A stretch of 60,866 nucleotides of DNA, from NCBI GenBank assembly GCA_021805245.1, contig JAJZFS010000078.1:1-60866 (forward strand), given 5' to 3'. Made by a program: the position numbers and the translations under genes. Below are positions 34,077 to 43,667 of the stretch, in pieces. The notes under the pieces are model-generated. The model saw only the letters and a list, made by a program, of their open reading frames with translations, did not search any database and was not told the DNA's origin. The stretch comes from Pseudomonadota bacterium (GTDB lineage Bacteria; Pseudomonadota; Alphaproteobacteria; Micavibrionales; UBA2020). How positions within the stretch are numbered: the first letter of the stretch is position 1; each line of letters starts with the position of its first letter.

Positions 34077-34479
34077 CGGCTTTCTGCTGCCGCTGGCGGC
34101 GCTGGTATTGTGGGGGGTCTGGTCGTTTCTTCCCAAGATGGCGATGCAGTCGATGCAGCCGAACAGCGTCCTTTTATACGAAGCCGCGGGCGGCGTGATG
34201 GTCGCGCTGCCGCTGCTGTTGTTCATCAAGGGCGGCCTGTCGCGGAATAAAAAAGGCATCAGCCTCGTTCTCTTCGGCAGCAGCCTCAGTATCGTCGCGA
34301 TCTTTTGCTATTACATCGCGCTGCGGGGCGGTCCGGTCGCGACGGTGGCGACCATCACGGCGATGTATCCCGTCGTCGGCGTGGCGCTGGCGCGGATCTT
34401 CCTCAAGGAAAAGCTGACCCGCTGGCAGTGGGTTGCGGCGCTGCTGGCGATGGTTTCCGTGTACCTGCTGGCGGGTTAG
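34051..34479 (+). CDS. Half-size EamA/DMT-family membrane transporter, subunit 2
   Basis: A 142-residue partner of the previous gene, also with about five membrane helices (LLPLAALVLWGVWSFLPKMAM, GVMVALPLLLFI, LVLFGSSLSIVAIFCYYIAL, ITAMYPVVGVALARIFLKEKL, WVAALLAMVSVYLLAG). The overlap and separate start codons with similar N-termini argue against a frameshifted single gene: each half has its own complete EamA repeat. Its stop overlaps the convergent reductase gene by four bases. Confidence 0.85.
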   Translation: MIAKLKAHSGFLLPLAALVLWGVWSFLPKMAMQSMQPNSVLLYEAAGGVMVALPLLLFIKGGLSRNKKGISLVLFGSSLSIVAIFCYYIALRGGPVATVATITAMYPVVGVALARIFLKEKLTRWQWVAALLAMVSVYLLAG

Positions 34480-35309
34480 GCGGCCTTATCCCATTTCGGC
34501 GCGATGCCTGCGGGGTTGACGATGCGGCCGTCCGGACGGGCGAGGGCGAAGATCTCGTTCATCTCCCCGTCGCTTAAGGCGAAGTCGAAAATGTCGAAAT
34601 TCTCGCGGATGTGTTTCTCGCTGCCGGCCTTGGGGATGGCGGCGACGCGCTCTTGCTGGATAAGCCAGCGCAGCGCGACCTGACCCGTCGTCTTGCCGTG
34701 GGCTTTGGCGATTTTGCCGAGCACGGGGTCGCCCGCGATCTTGCCTTGCGCCAGCGGGCAGTAGGCGGTGAGGAACATCCCGTGCGCGCGGATGTAATCG
34801 AGCAGCGGTTTTTGCGAGAGATACGGGTGATATTCCACCTGATTGGCGGCGAGGGGCGCACCGATCTTCTCGACCACTTCCTTCATTTGGGGAATGGTGT
34901 AATTGGAAATGCCGATCAATTTGGCTTTTCCGGCGTCTTTCACGGACTGCAGCGCTTTCATCTGCTCGGCGAAGGGCGCGGGCGACGACGGCCAGTGGAT
35001 GAGCAGCAGATCGACGTAATCCGTCTTGAGCTTTTTCAGGCTTTCGTCGAAGGATTTTTGCAGTTTGCCTTCGGCGGCGTTGTCCGGCCAGATTTTGGTG
35101 GTGAGGAAGATGTCTTTGCGTTTCACGCCGCTCGCCGCGATGGCCGTGCCGATGTCGGCTTCGTTGTTGTAGAACTGCGCCGTGTCGATATGGCGGTAGC
35201 CGACCTCGAGCGCTTTGGAAACGGCGGTCTGGCAGGCGTCGCCGGTCAGCTTGTAGGTGCCGAAGCCGAGGGCGGGGATTTGCGTGTCTTGTGCCGTGAT
35301 GGTGATCAT
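34476..35309 (-). CDS. Aldo/keto reductase (2,5-diketo-gluconate reductase-like)
   Basis: An NADPH-dependent oxidoreductase of the AKR superfamily, 277 residues. The catalytic tetrad is visible: Asp and Tyr in HIDTAQFYNNEADIG, Lys in FLTTKIWPD, His in DLLLIHWPS. Cofactor-binding residues near the C-terminus (AAIPKAGSEKHIRENFDIF) are typical of the DkgA/DkgB group. Substrates of this group are diverse aldehydes, so specificity is not assigned. It is followed closely upstream by a cupin gene on the same strand, possibly co-transcribed. Confidence 0.92.
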   Translation of the reverse strand: MITITAQDTQIPALGFGTYKLTGDACQTAVSKALEVGYRHIDTAQFYNNEADIGTAIAASGVKRKDIFLTTKIWPDNAAEGKLQKSFDESLKKLKTDYVDLLLIHWPSSPAPFAEQMKALQSVKDAGKAKLIGISNYTIPQMKEVVEKIGAPLAANQVEYHPYLSQKPLLDYIRAHGMFLTAYCPLAQGKIAGDPVLGKIAKAHGKTTGQVALRWLIQQERVAAIPKAGSEKHIRENFDIFDFALSDGEMNEIFALARPDGRIVNPAGIAPKWDKAA

Positions 35310-35327
35310 GTCTTTCTCCTGAAATCT

Positions 35328-35729
35328 CTATTCCGTCGTTTTGCCGTCGAAGTGTTCGTGATTGGCTTCGGCGTCGTCTTTGGTTTTGTGGATCGTGCCG
35401 TCGATATGCTCGGGCGGGCCGTAGATGGTGTAAAGGTGCAAAGGTTCGGTGCCGGTGTTGATGACGTTATGCTCTGCGCCCTGCGGAACGATCACCGCGT
35501 CGTCGGGGCCCACTTTGTGGCGGGCGCCGTCGATCCACACTTCGCCTTCGCCTTTTTCGATGCGGAAGAACTGGTCGCGGTCGTCATGCACCTCCGCGCC
35601 GATATCGCATCCGGCGGGCAGGGTCATCAGGACGAGCTGGAGGTTATGCCCCGTGTAGAGCACGCGGCGGAAATCCGTGTTGTCCTCGGTCAGTTTTTCG
35701 ATATTTCTGCAGAAGCCTTTCATGTGCAT
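35328..35729 (-). CDS. Cupin-domain protein
   Basis: A 133-residue single-cupin protein. The metal ligands of cupin motif 1 are in GAEVHDDRDQFFRIEKGEGEVWIDG and motif 2 in DDAVIVPQGAEHNVINTG. The tail with HKTKDDAEANHEHFDGKTTE is characteristic of a widespread bacterial cupin group annotated as phosphomannose-isomerase-like, with no proven activity. It is 19 bases upstream of the reductase gene. Confidence 0.88.
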   Translation of the reverse strand: MHMKGFCRNIEKLTEDNTDFRRVLYTGHNLQLVLMTLPAGCDIGAEVHDDRDQFFRIEKGEGEVWIDGARHKVGPDDAVIVPQGAEHNVINTGTEPLHLYTIYGPPEHIDGTIHKTKDDAEANHEHFDGKTTE

Positions 35730-35791
35730 GCCTTTCCTTCAATGTCGCCATTTATAATAGCTATACATTTCGGGCGGGCAAGGCAAAAGGG

Positions 35792-35977
35792 CTATACGAT
35801 GATGTCTAAAAGGATGCCGACTTTATAACTTTTGCACACATACGTATCTTTGGTGACGGGGGATTGCCAATAACTGACCGTATCCGGCGCGCCGCTCGGC
35901 TTCACCTTGACGATGACCAGCGAGGTGCGCTGTTGTCTCATCAGAAAATTGTTGGCAGGCGGCGGCAATATTTTCAT
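35792..35977 (-). CDS. Small unknown protein
   Basis: A 61-residue ORF with a strong AGGAGAAG site directly before its ATG on the minus strand, which is the main reason to believe it is real. The composition is unremarkable (KILPPPANNFLMRQQRTSLVIVKVKP, then TKDTYVCKSYKVGILLDIIV). No family is recognised and no membrane segment is evident. Confidence 0.5.
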   Translation of the reverse strand: MKILPPPANNFLMRQQRTSLVIVKVKPSGAPDTVSYWQSPVTKDTYVCKSYKVGILLDIIV

Positions 35978-36107
35978 GGCTTCTCCTGCAAACAGGAAAA
36001 GCGATTGCGGCCTTTTGCGCTTTGACGGGTATCAATGGCGCGATTTTATGCTGGGGGAATGTGCCGGAAGAAGAACGTTTTGCGATTTATTATAGAGTGA
36101 GATGTTA

Positions 36108-36869
36108 TTATATTGCTTGATATGCGGCTTCAAGAGATTTTTGTATATTTTCATACGCATCATAGAATTTAAAGTAAATATCACTGTCGAGATTTATACT
36201 TACTACTAATCCTAAATAATGAGACGGGTCTTTATTGCCGCCCCCTGTTAAATAATGCATTCCCTTGCAATCCCTTCCTAATATAATTGCAGTGGAAATA
36301 TCTCGTTCACTGATGCCTAATTTTCTTTGTAAAGTTTTAGCTGATACGCTTGTTATATGAGGATTGTAATTTATTAGTTGCTTTATATAGCGGATAATAA
36401 CATCAAGCTGTTCTGGGATATGTGTCTTGAGGTCGGCATTATATATTCCGAATAATGTTATGACGTTATCTTCTGATGTTCCTATAGATGGATTTTTAAG
36501 CTTTATTAAACGGTGATCTATATTTTTATAATCAAAGGCTTCAGAAATCCCCTCACTTTTTACAAGATCCTTTTTGAGGACATGTGCGGGGATTTGTTCT
36601 CCTCTAAGAAAAGCCTGATATACTGTATCAAACCATGTTTGTTGATCTTGCGTTAAAGATATTTTTGGCAGGGTTATATAATTTTTGCCTGTATATTTAA
36701 CATCTGGTTTTGGAAAGTTTCTTTCAAGAAAGCAGGCCTTTGTCTCGTTAAATTTTCGTATAGTAAGTTTTTTGAAATGGCGTCCTTTCTCATAGAGAAA
36801 AGAAATGATAATGGTCGTGATTAAACCATTTATTACTCCCCATAAAATTTTATTTTCTAGAGTGTTCAT
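36108..36869 (-). CDS. AT-rich unknown membrane-anchored protein
   Basis: A 253-residue protein with an N-terminal membrane helix (ILWGVINGLITTIIISFLY) and a cytoplasmic basic segment after it. A C-terminal region resembles a DNA-binding helix-turn-helix (HITSVSAKTLQRKLGISERDISTAIIL). The gene is much more AT-rich than its neighbours and uses A/T-ending codons, suggesting recent acquisition. It lies directly against polA, six bases after the polA stop, with no obvious terminator. The function is unknown. Confidence 0.75.
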   Translation of the reverse strand: MNTLENKILWGVINGLITTIIISFLYEKGRHFKKLTIRKFNETKACFLERNFPKPDVKYTGKNYITLPKISLTQDQQTWFDTVYQAFLRGEQIPAHVLKKDLVKSEGISEAFDYKNIDHRLIKLKNPSIGTSEDNVITLFGIYNADLKTHIPEQLDVIIRYIKQLINYNPHITSVSAKTLQRKLGISERDISTAIILGRDCKGMHYLTGGGNKDPSHYLGLVVSINLDSDIYFKFYDAYENIQKSLEAAYQAI

Positions 36870-36875
36870 TAATCT

Positions 36876-39656
36876 TCAATGCGCCTCAGCCCAGTTCTTG
36901 CCCCAGCCGGTGCCGACTTCGAGCGGCACGCCGATGCCCAATCCCGCCGATTCCATGATCTTTTTCACCAGCGCCTCGGTCTCGGCTTTCTCCTGCACCG
37001 GAACCTCGAACAGCAATTCGTCATGCACTTGCAGCAGCATCCTCGCGCCGAGTTTCGCCTCGGCGAGCGCGGGGCGGAGCGCGATCATGGCGCGCTTCAT
37101 GATGTCCGCCGCCGTGCCCTGCAGCGGCGCGTTGATCGCCTGGCGTTCGGCGAAGCTCTTCATCGGGCCCTTGTCGTTGATGCCGCGGATAAAGCATTTG
37201 CGGCCGTAGAACGTCTTCACATAGCCGTGCTTTTTCGCGTAATTTTTCGCGTCGTCCATGAATTTTTGCAGCTCGGGGAAGCGCGAGAGATATTTCCTGA
37301 TGTAGTCCGACGCTTCCGCGGGGCTGATGCCGAGTTGCTTGGCCAATCCAAACCCGCTGATGCCGTAGATGATGCCGAAATTGACCGCCTTGGCGCGGCG
37401 GCGGATTTCCGGCGTCATGTCTTTCAGCGGCACGTCGAACACCTGCGAGGCCGTCGCGGCGTGAATGTCCACGCCGTCATGAAACGCTTTTTTGAGCGCC
37501 TTGATGTTGCCGAGTTCCGCGGCGAGGCGCAATTCGACCTGAGAATAATCGACCGATAGCAGTTCATAGCCCTTTTCGGGAATGAAGGCGGCGCGGATCA
37601 TCTTGCCGTTGTCGGTGCGGATGGGGATGTTTTGCAAATTCGGATCGGACGACGACAGCCGCCCCGTGTTCGTGCCCGCCATGGAAAAAGAAGTATGGAT
37701 GCGCCCCGTCTTCGGCGTGATCGCGGCGGGGAGGGCGTCGGCATAAGTGCTTTTCAGCTTCGACAGTTCGCGCCATTCGAGGATTTTATCGACGATCTCG
37801 TTGCCGGCGAGCTGCTCCAGCGCGTCCGCGCTTGTCGACCATGCGCCGGTCTTGGTCTTCTTGCCGCCTTCCAGCCCCATCGCGCCGAACAGCACGTCGC
37901 CCATCTGCTTGGGCGAGCCGATGTTGAAGCTCTGCCCCGCGATGTCGTAAATCTGCTTTTCGTTCTCGACGATCTGTTTGGCGAAGGAGTTGCTGAGACT
38001 TTTCAGTTCCGCCACATCGACCTTGATGCCGTTATATTCCATCTCGGCGATCACGGCGGCGAGCGGGCGCTCCAGCGTTTCATAGACCGTGACCATCTGC
38101 TCCTGCGCGAGGCGCGGCTTGAACATTTTGTGCAGTTGCAGGGTGATGTCGGCATCTTCGGCGGCGTAATCCAGCGCCTTGTCGAGCGGCACAAGGTCGA
38201 ACGTCACCTGCGCTTTGCCCCTGCCGGTCACGTCTTCGTATTTGATCGTGTCATGTTCCAGAAAAGTTTTTGCCAGCTCGTCCATGCCGTGGCCGTGCGA
38301 GGTGCCGTCCAGCACATAAGAGAGCAGCATCGTATCGTCGACCGGCGCGATTTTGATATCGTAAGGGAAGAACATCTGCATGTCGTATTTTATATTGTGC
38401 CCGATTTTCAGCACGCTCGGGTCTTCCAGCATCGGCTTCAGGAGCTTCATGGCCTTTACGATAGGGATTTGGATGAGCTCCGGCTCCGGTTCTTTTTCCT
38501 TCATCGAAAAGTCGAAGCTTTCGCTATACCCCTCGGGGTTGCGGTGCTGCAGCGGAATGTAGCAGCCGTTGCCCGCCGCCGTGGACATCGAAATGCCGAC
38601 CAGCTTTGCCCCCGCGGGCGTCAGCGATGTCGTTTCCGTGTCCACCGCGACGAAGCCCGCCTCGATCGCCATGCCGATCCATTTTTTAAGCGCGGTTTCG
38701 GTTTGCACGAGTTCGTAGCCTTGCGCTTGCGCTTTTTCGTGTTTGGCAGGTGTGGGCGCGGCCGGCGCTTCATCGTTCGCCGCGCCGAATTTCTTTTCCA
38801 TCCGCGTCAGCACGCTTTTGAAGCCCTGTTCCTGCAAAAAGGCGAAGAGTCTGGCGGTATCCGGCTTTTTGACTTTGAGGTCGGCGAGCTTGAGCGGCAC
38901 TTTGGCATGGTCGTCGAGCTTTACCAGTTGTTTTGAAATACGCGCCATCTCCGCGTTTTCGAGCAGTGCGTCGCGGCGTTTCGGTTGTTTGATTTCGCCC
39001 GCGCGTTTCAAGAGCGTTTCGAGATCGCCATATTCGTTGATCAGCAGCGCCGCCGTCTTGATGCCGATGCCGGGCACGCCGGGGACGTTGTCCGTGCTGT
39101 CCCCCGCGAGCGCCTGCACGTCCACCACCTTGTCGGGCGTGACGCCGAATTTTTCCAGCACCTCGCTTTCGCCGATATCTTTATATTTCATCGGGTCGAT
39201 CATCCGCACGCCGGGGCGGACAAGCTGCATCAGGTCTTTGTCGGAGGAAACGATGGCGACGGGGTAGCCTTTTTCGTTCGCGAGGCGGGCGTAGGCGGCG
39301 ATCAAATCGTCGGCCTCGAAGCCTTCCATCTCGATCGCGGGGATGGAAAACGCCTCCGTCGCTGCGCGGATGAGCGGAAATTGCGGGATCAGCTCCGGCG
39401 GCGTTTCGTCGCGGTTGGCTTTGTATTGGGGGTAAATGTCATTTCGGAAGTTTTTCCGCGCGGCGTCGAAGATCACCGCGATGTTCGGCACGTGCATGTC
39501 GGTAATGAGTTTGACCAGCATGTTGGTGAAGCCGAGCACGGCGTTGACCGGTGTGCCGTCAGCACGGGTGAGCGGCGGCAGGGCGTGATAGGCGCGGAAG
39601 ATAAACCCCGAGCCGTCGATGAGAAACAGTTCGTTTTTACGGTCGTTTTCGTCCAT
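36876..39656 (-). CDS. polA: DNA polymerase I
   Basis: The repair and Okazaki-processing polymerase. The 5'-3' exonuclease domain is at the start (FLIDGSGFIFRAYHALPPL), the 3'-5' proofreading domain has FVAVDTETTSL near residue 350 with its acidic residues intact, and the polymerase domain has DYSQVELRLAAELG and LQVHDELLFEV at the C-terminus. The track starts at 39698; I use the internal ATG at 39656 (MDENDRKNELFLIDG), which places the exonuclease motif at the usual distance. About 926 residues. Confidence 0.97.
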   Translation of the reverse strand: MDENDRKNELFLIDGSGFIFRAYHALPPLTRADGTPVNAVLGFTNMLVKLITDMHVPNIAVIFDAARKNFRNDIYPQYKANRDETPPELIPQFPLIRAATEAFSIPAIEMEGFEADDLIAAYARLANEKGYPVAIVSSDKDLMQLVRPGVRMIDPMKYKDIGESEVLEKFGVTPDKVVDVQALAGDSTDNVPGVPGIGIKTAALLINEYGDLETLLKRAGEIKQPKRRDALLENAEMARISKQLVKLDDHAKVPLKLADLKVKKPDTARLFAFLQEQGFKSVLTRMEKKFGAANDEAPAAPTPAKHEKAQAQGYELVQTETALKKWIGMAIEAGFVAVDTETTSLTPAGAKLVGISMSTAAGNGCYIPLQHRNPEGYSESFDFSMKEKEPEPELIQIPIVKAMKLLKPMLEDPSVLKIGHNIKYDMQMFFPYDIKIAPVDDTMLLSYVLDGTSHGHGMDELAKTFLEHDTIKYEDVTGRGKAQVTFDLVPLDKALDYAAEDADITLQLHKMFKPRLAQEQMVTVYETLERPLAAVIAEMEYNGIKVDVAELKSLSNSFAKQIVENEKQIYDIAGQSFNIGSPKQMGDVLFGAMGLEGGKKTKTGAWSTSADALEQLAGNEIVDKILEWRELSKLKSTYADALPAAITPKTGRIHTSFSMAGTNTGRLSSSDPNLQNIPIRTDNGKMIRAAFIPEKGYELLSVDYSQVELRLAAELGNIKALKKAFHDGVDIHAATASQVFDVPLKDMTPEIRRRAKAVNFGIIYGISGFGLAKQLGISPAEASDYIRKYLSRFPELQKFMDDAKNYAKKHGYVKTFYGRKCFIRGINDKGPMKSFAERQAINAPLQGTAADIMKRAMIALRPALAEAKLGARMLLQVHDELLFEVPVQEKAETEALVKKIMESAGLGIGVPLEVGTGWGKNWAEAH

Positions 39657-39734
39657 GGGCGCCGCCTTCCGGAGTGCATATGTGCTGATCATGGACACTA
39701 GGATGCACGGCGGGCGAGGATGAGTCTAGAGCTT

Positions 39735-40145
39735 TTATTTCTTGCGTTTTCCACCCTTGTCGCGGCTTGCGGTGACGAGGGTGTTGATCGCGTCCACATG
39801 CGCTTTGGAGGCTTTGCCGGGCTTTTTGACGCCGCGCGGCGTCGCTTCGCCGAAGTTGCCGGTCGGTTCGCCTTTTCCGCGCAGGCTTTCGAGCAGCGCG
39901 TCGCCGAATTCGTCAATGTCGTGGTCTTTCGGATTGATCTTTTTCGGTGTTGATCTTTGCTCCGGTTTGTCGATGTGGGCGAGGGCATGGACGATAATGC
40001 TGTGCATGTGCGGGCTGACGAGGCCGTAGAGCAGGCTTTGGTCTTTTTCCAGCCACGACATCAACAGGCGTTGCGCCTTGAGGTGGTTGCCGCCGGATTT
40101 TTCCAGCGCGTCCTTGACCCGTGACAGTGCGTATTCTCTACTCAT
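39735..40145 (-). CDS. Conserved small protein between polA and mfd
   Basis: A 136-residue basic protein. The N-terminal half is helical (EYALSRVKDALEKSGGNHLKAQRLLMSWLEKDQSLLYGLV); the C-terminal half is polar and ends in KKPGKASKAH and GGKRKK. I do not recognise a family; the N-terminus looks like small alphaproteobacterial proteins of unknown function. It is preceded by GGGAGGG before its ATG and follows mfd on the same strand after about 40 bases. Confidence 0.75.
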   Translation of the reverse strand: MSREYALSRVKDALEKSGGNHLKAQRLLMSWLEKDQSLLYGLVSPHMHSIIVHALAHIDKPEQRSTPKKINPKDHDIDEFGDALLESLRGKGEPTGNFGEATPRGVKKPGKASKAHVDAINTLVTASRDKGGKRKK

Positions 40146-40184
40146 AAAACCCTCCCTTAAACTCGCTCAATCAAGAGTGGCATA

Positions 40185-43100
40185 TCAGCAAAGTTCCGTC
40201 AATTCCTTCAAAATTTTGTGCGTGCCGCGCAGTCGTTGCGGCAGTTCGTCCCAGGCCTTGATAATGACGAGTTTCTGGTCTTCGGGCCGCAATTTGACCG
40301 TCCCCGGTTGTTTGGAAATATACTGCACCAGCTTATTAATATTGACCTTTGTGGACTGATGGAAGGAGATGAGCGCGCCTTTCGGGCCTGCGTCAATGCG
40401 CGCTACGCCGGCGATACGGCAAAGCTGCTTGATTTCCACAAGCTTGAGCAGATTTTCCACATCATCCGGAAGCGGGCCGAAGCGGTCGATCAGCTCCGCG
40501 GCGAAGCTTTCGAGCTCCTGCTTGTTGGCAAGTTCGGCGATGCGGCGATAAATGGAAAGGCGGAGGTTGAGATCGGGGATATAATTCTCCGGAATGAGCA
40601 CCGGCATGCCGAGGTTGATTTGCGGCGACCAGTGATCGGCTTCGGGAATAATCTTGCCGCCTTCCTTGGCGGCGGCGACGGCCTCTTCCAGCATTTCCTG
40701 ATACAGCTCGACGCCGATTTCGCGGATATGGCCGGACTGTTCTTCGCCCAAAAGATTGCCTGCGCCGCGAATGTCTAGGTCGTGGCTGGCCAGCTGGAAT
40801 CCTGCGCCGAGGGAGTCGAGCTGCTCGATGGCATGGAGGCGCTGTATCGCTGACTTTGTCAGCGATTTGTTCTGCGCGTAGGTGAGGTAGGCATAGGCGC
40901 GCTGCTTGGCGCGGCCGATGCGCCCGCGGAGCTGATAAAGCTGCGCCAGGCCGAACATTTCCGCGCGATGGATGACCATGGTATTCGCATTGGGAATGTC
41001 GAGGCCGGATTCGACGATGGTGGTCGAAAGCAGAACGTCGAACGCGCCGTCGTAAAACGCGGTCATTTTTTCCTCGATGTCCTCTGCGCCCATCTGTCCG
41101 TGCGCGACGACGATTTTGAGTTCCGGCACCAGCGTGCGCAGGTCGCGCTCAAGCTCGGCAATGTCGGAGATGCGCGGGCAGACATAAAAAGATTGCCCGC
41201 CGCGGTAATGCTCGCGCATGAGCGCGTCGCGGATCACGACGGGGTCGTAAGGCAGAACGAAGGTTTTGACGGCAAGGCGGTCGATCGGCGCGGTGGCGAT
41301 GAGGCTCAGTTCCCGCACGCCCGTCAGCGCCATTTGCAATGTGCGCGGGATCGGCGTCGCGGTCAGCGTCAACACATGGACGTTTTCTTTGAGTTGTTTC
41401 AGGCGTTCTTTTTGTTTGACGCCGAATTTCTGTTCTTCATCGACGATCAGCAGGCCGAGGTTGCTGAACTTGATTTTTTTGCTCAACAGCGCATGGGTGC
41501 CGATGACGATGTTGACATCGCCTTTGGCGAGGTCTTCACGGGTCTGGTCGGCCTCCTTCGCGGAAACGAAGCGCGAGAGCAGGGCGGTTTTGACGGGGAA
41601 GCCGTGGAAGCGTTTGGCGAATGTTTGATAGTGCTGGCGGGCGAGCAGCGTGGTCGGCGCGATGAGCGCGACCTGATGCCCGCTCAAAGCAGCGACGGAG
41701 GCGGCGCGCAAGGCCACTTCCGTCTTGCCGAAGCCGACATCGCCGCAGACCAGCCTGTCCATCGCCACGTCTTTGTCGAGATCGCCGAGCGCGTCCTCAA
41801 TGGCGCGTTGCTGGTCTTCTGTTTCGGGATAGGGGAATCCGGCGGAAAATTTCTCGTAGATTTCCGGCGCAAGCTGGATGGGGTCGGAATGGCGCAAAAT
41901 CCGCGCCGCCGCGATTTTGAGCAGTTCGTTGGCGAGCGCGAGCAGGTCTTTTTTGACGCGGGCTTTGCGTGCCTGCCACGCCGCGCCGCCGAGCTTGTCG
42001 AGCACCGCACCGGCTTCCGCGGAGCCGTAGCGCGAGAGAACGTCGAGGTTTTCTACCGGCACGAACAGTTTGTCGCCGCCCGCGTATATCAGTTTTAGAC
42101 AATCATGAGGAATGTTTTCGACAACGACGGTTTCCAGCTTGTCGAACCGCCCGACGCCGTGATCCTCGTGGACGACATAATCGCCCTCATGCAGCTGGCT
42201 GATCTCGAACAGGAAGGCGTCGCTCTTCTTCTTTTTCTTGGTCGTGCGCGAGAGGCGGTCACCGAGCAAATCCTGCTCGGTCAGGACGGCGAGGTCGGCG
42301 GTTTCAAAGCCGTGTTCAAGCCCGAGGATGGCGAGGTCGTATTTTGGCGAGGTGTAAAGTCCTTGCTCTTCAAGCAGATGCTTCAGGCGGTCGCGCGATC
42401 CGAGACTATAGGCGGCGATCAAAACTTTCTTGCCCAGCGATTTGATATGCGCCGCGATGGCGGCATAAAGGTCGGCGCCGGACTGCGCGCGGACATCGCC
42501 GAAATCACGGCCCTTGCGTCCGCCCGCGTCCTCTTGTTCAGGGGGCGGCGCGAACGGTGAAAAGTCGATGGTGTCGTAAGATCCGAGTTTTTTCTCCCAT
42601 TCCGCCTGCGGCACATAGAGCAGCGCCACCGGAACGGGGCGGTATTGCGCGGGCGTATCCTTCTGCTCGGCCTTGAGCATGGAGAGCCGTGCCTGATAAA
42701 GGTCTTCGATCTGTTGCAGCCGCATGTCGCGGGCCTGTTCGGCCTGATTGTCGAGCGTGATTGTCGCTTCCGGCATATAGTCGAACAGCGTTTCGAGGCG
42801 GTCGTAATAGAGGGGCAGCCAATGTTCCAGCCCCGCGTATTTGCGGCCTTCGCTGACGGAGTCATACAGCGCGTCTTCCTTGCGCACCGCGCCGAACAGT
42901 TCACGGTATTTGGTGCGGAAGTTTTCGATTGCCTCCGGCGTGAGCAGCACTTCGGAGACGGCGTAAAGATCGAGCGTGTCTTTGTCTTCTGTCGTACGCT
43001 GGCTTAAAGCATCGAAAGCACGGATATGCTCGATCTCGTCGCCGAAAAGGTCGATGCGCAGCGGCTCCGCGGAACCGGCGGGGAAAATATCGATCAGCCC

Positions 43101-43607
43101 GCCGCGCAGGGCGAATTCTCCCGCTTCGCGCACCGTTTCCGTGCGGTGATAGCCGTTGGCGGCGAGGAAGGTTTGCAGATGACGCACGTCGAGCCGTTCG
43201 CCCCTTTTGACCGAAAATGCAGAGTTTTTGAGCAGGTCGCGCGTGGGCACGCGCTGGATGACTGCGGCAACCGTGGTGAGGACGATCAGCGGTTTGTTAC
43301 CCTGCCAGTGCATGAGGCGGGCGAGAGTTTTCAGCCGTTCGCCCACCACGTCGGACGTCGGCGAGATGCGGTCATAGGGCAGGCAGTCCCATGCCGGAAA
43401 GCGCAAGACTTCCACATCCGGCGCGAAGAAGCGCAAGGTCTCGTACATCTGCTCGAAGCGGAGGTCGTCGGAAGCGATGTGGATGACGGGATGAGGGGCT
43501 TTTTTCGCCAGCCGCCCCAAAAAGACAGAATCGTACCCCTCCGGCACGCCAAAAAGGGGGTGTCGTTTGTGGATTTGCCGTTGCGGCGCAGGGCTTGGTT
43601 CAGTCAT
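40185..43607 (-). CDS. mfd: Transcription-repair coupling factor Mfd
   Basis: Mfd removes RNA polymerase stalled at lesions and recruits UvrAB. At 1140 residues the domains follow the family order: UvrB-homology region (RFPAWDCLPYDRISPTSDVVGERLKTL), RNA-polymerase-interacting domain (EGDYVVHEDHGVGRFDKLE), the RecG-like helicase with Walker A VCGDVGFGKTEVALRAA and DEEQKFGVKQKERLK, and the C-terminal TRCF domain. All helicase motifs appear intact. It stands alone with yggS about 60 bases upstream. Confidence 0.98.
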   Translation of the reverse strand: MTEPSPAPQRQIHKRHPLFGVPEGYDSVFLGRLAKKAPHPVIHIASDDLRFEQMYETLRFFAPDVEVLRFPAWDCLPYDRISPTSDVVGERLKTLARLMHWQGNKPLIVLTTVAAVIQRVPTRDLLKNSAFSVKRGERLDVRHLQTFLAANGYHRTETVREAGEFALRGGLIDIFPAGSAEPLRIDLFGDEIEHIRAFDALSQRTTEDKDTLDLYAVSEVLLTPEAIENFRTKYRELFGAVRKEDALYDSVSEGRKYAGLEHWLPLYYDRLETLFDYMPEATITLDNQAEQARDMRLQQIEDLYQARLSMLKAEQKDTPAQYRPVPVALLYVPQAEWEKKLGSYDTIDFSPFAPPPEQEDAGGRKGRDFGDVRAQSGADLYAAIAAHIKSLGKKVLIAAYSLGSRDRLKHLLEEQGLYTSPKYDLAILGLEHGFETADLAVLTEQDLLGDRLSRTTKKKKKSDAFLFEISQLHEGDYVVHEDHGVGRFDKLETVVVENIPHDCLKLIYAGGDKLFVPVENLDVLSRYGSAEAGAVLDKLGGAAWQARKARVKKDLLALANELLKIAAARILRHSDPIQLAPEIYEKFSAGFPYPETEDQQRAIEDALGDLDKDVAMDRLVCGDVGFGKTEVALRAASVAALSGHQVALIAPTTLLARQHYQTFAKRFHGFPVKTALLSRFVSAKEADQTREDLAKGDVNIVIGTHALLSKKIKFSNLGLLIVDEEQKFGVKQKERLKQLKENVHVLTLTATPIPRTLQMALTGVRELSLIATAPIDRLAVKTFVLPYDPVVIRDALMREHYRGGQSFYVCPRISDIAELERDLRTLVPELKIVVAHGQMGAEDIEEKMTAFYDGAFDVLLSTTIVESGLDIPNANTMVIHRAEMFGLAQLYQLRGRIGRAKQRAYAYLTYAQNKSLTKSAIQRLHAIEQLDSLGAGFQLASHDLDIRGAGNLLGEEQSGHIREIGVELYQEMLEEAVAAAKEGGKIIPEADHWSPQINLGMPVLIPENYIPDLNLRLSIYRRIAELANKQELESFAAELIDRFGPLPDDVENLLKLVEIKQLCRIAGVARIDAGPKGALISFHQSTKVNINKLVQYISKQPGTVKLRPEDQKLVIIKAWDELPQRLRGTHKILKELTELC

Positions 43608-43667
43608 ATTGCCCTCGTTGGTTCGCGCAGGACTTGTAGCATTAAATCGGGAAAATGGCCAGCTTTT

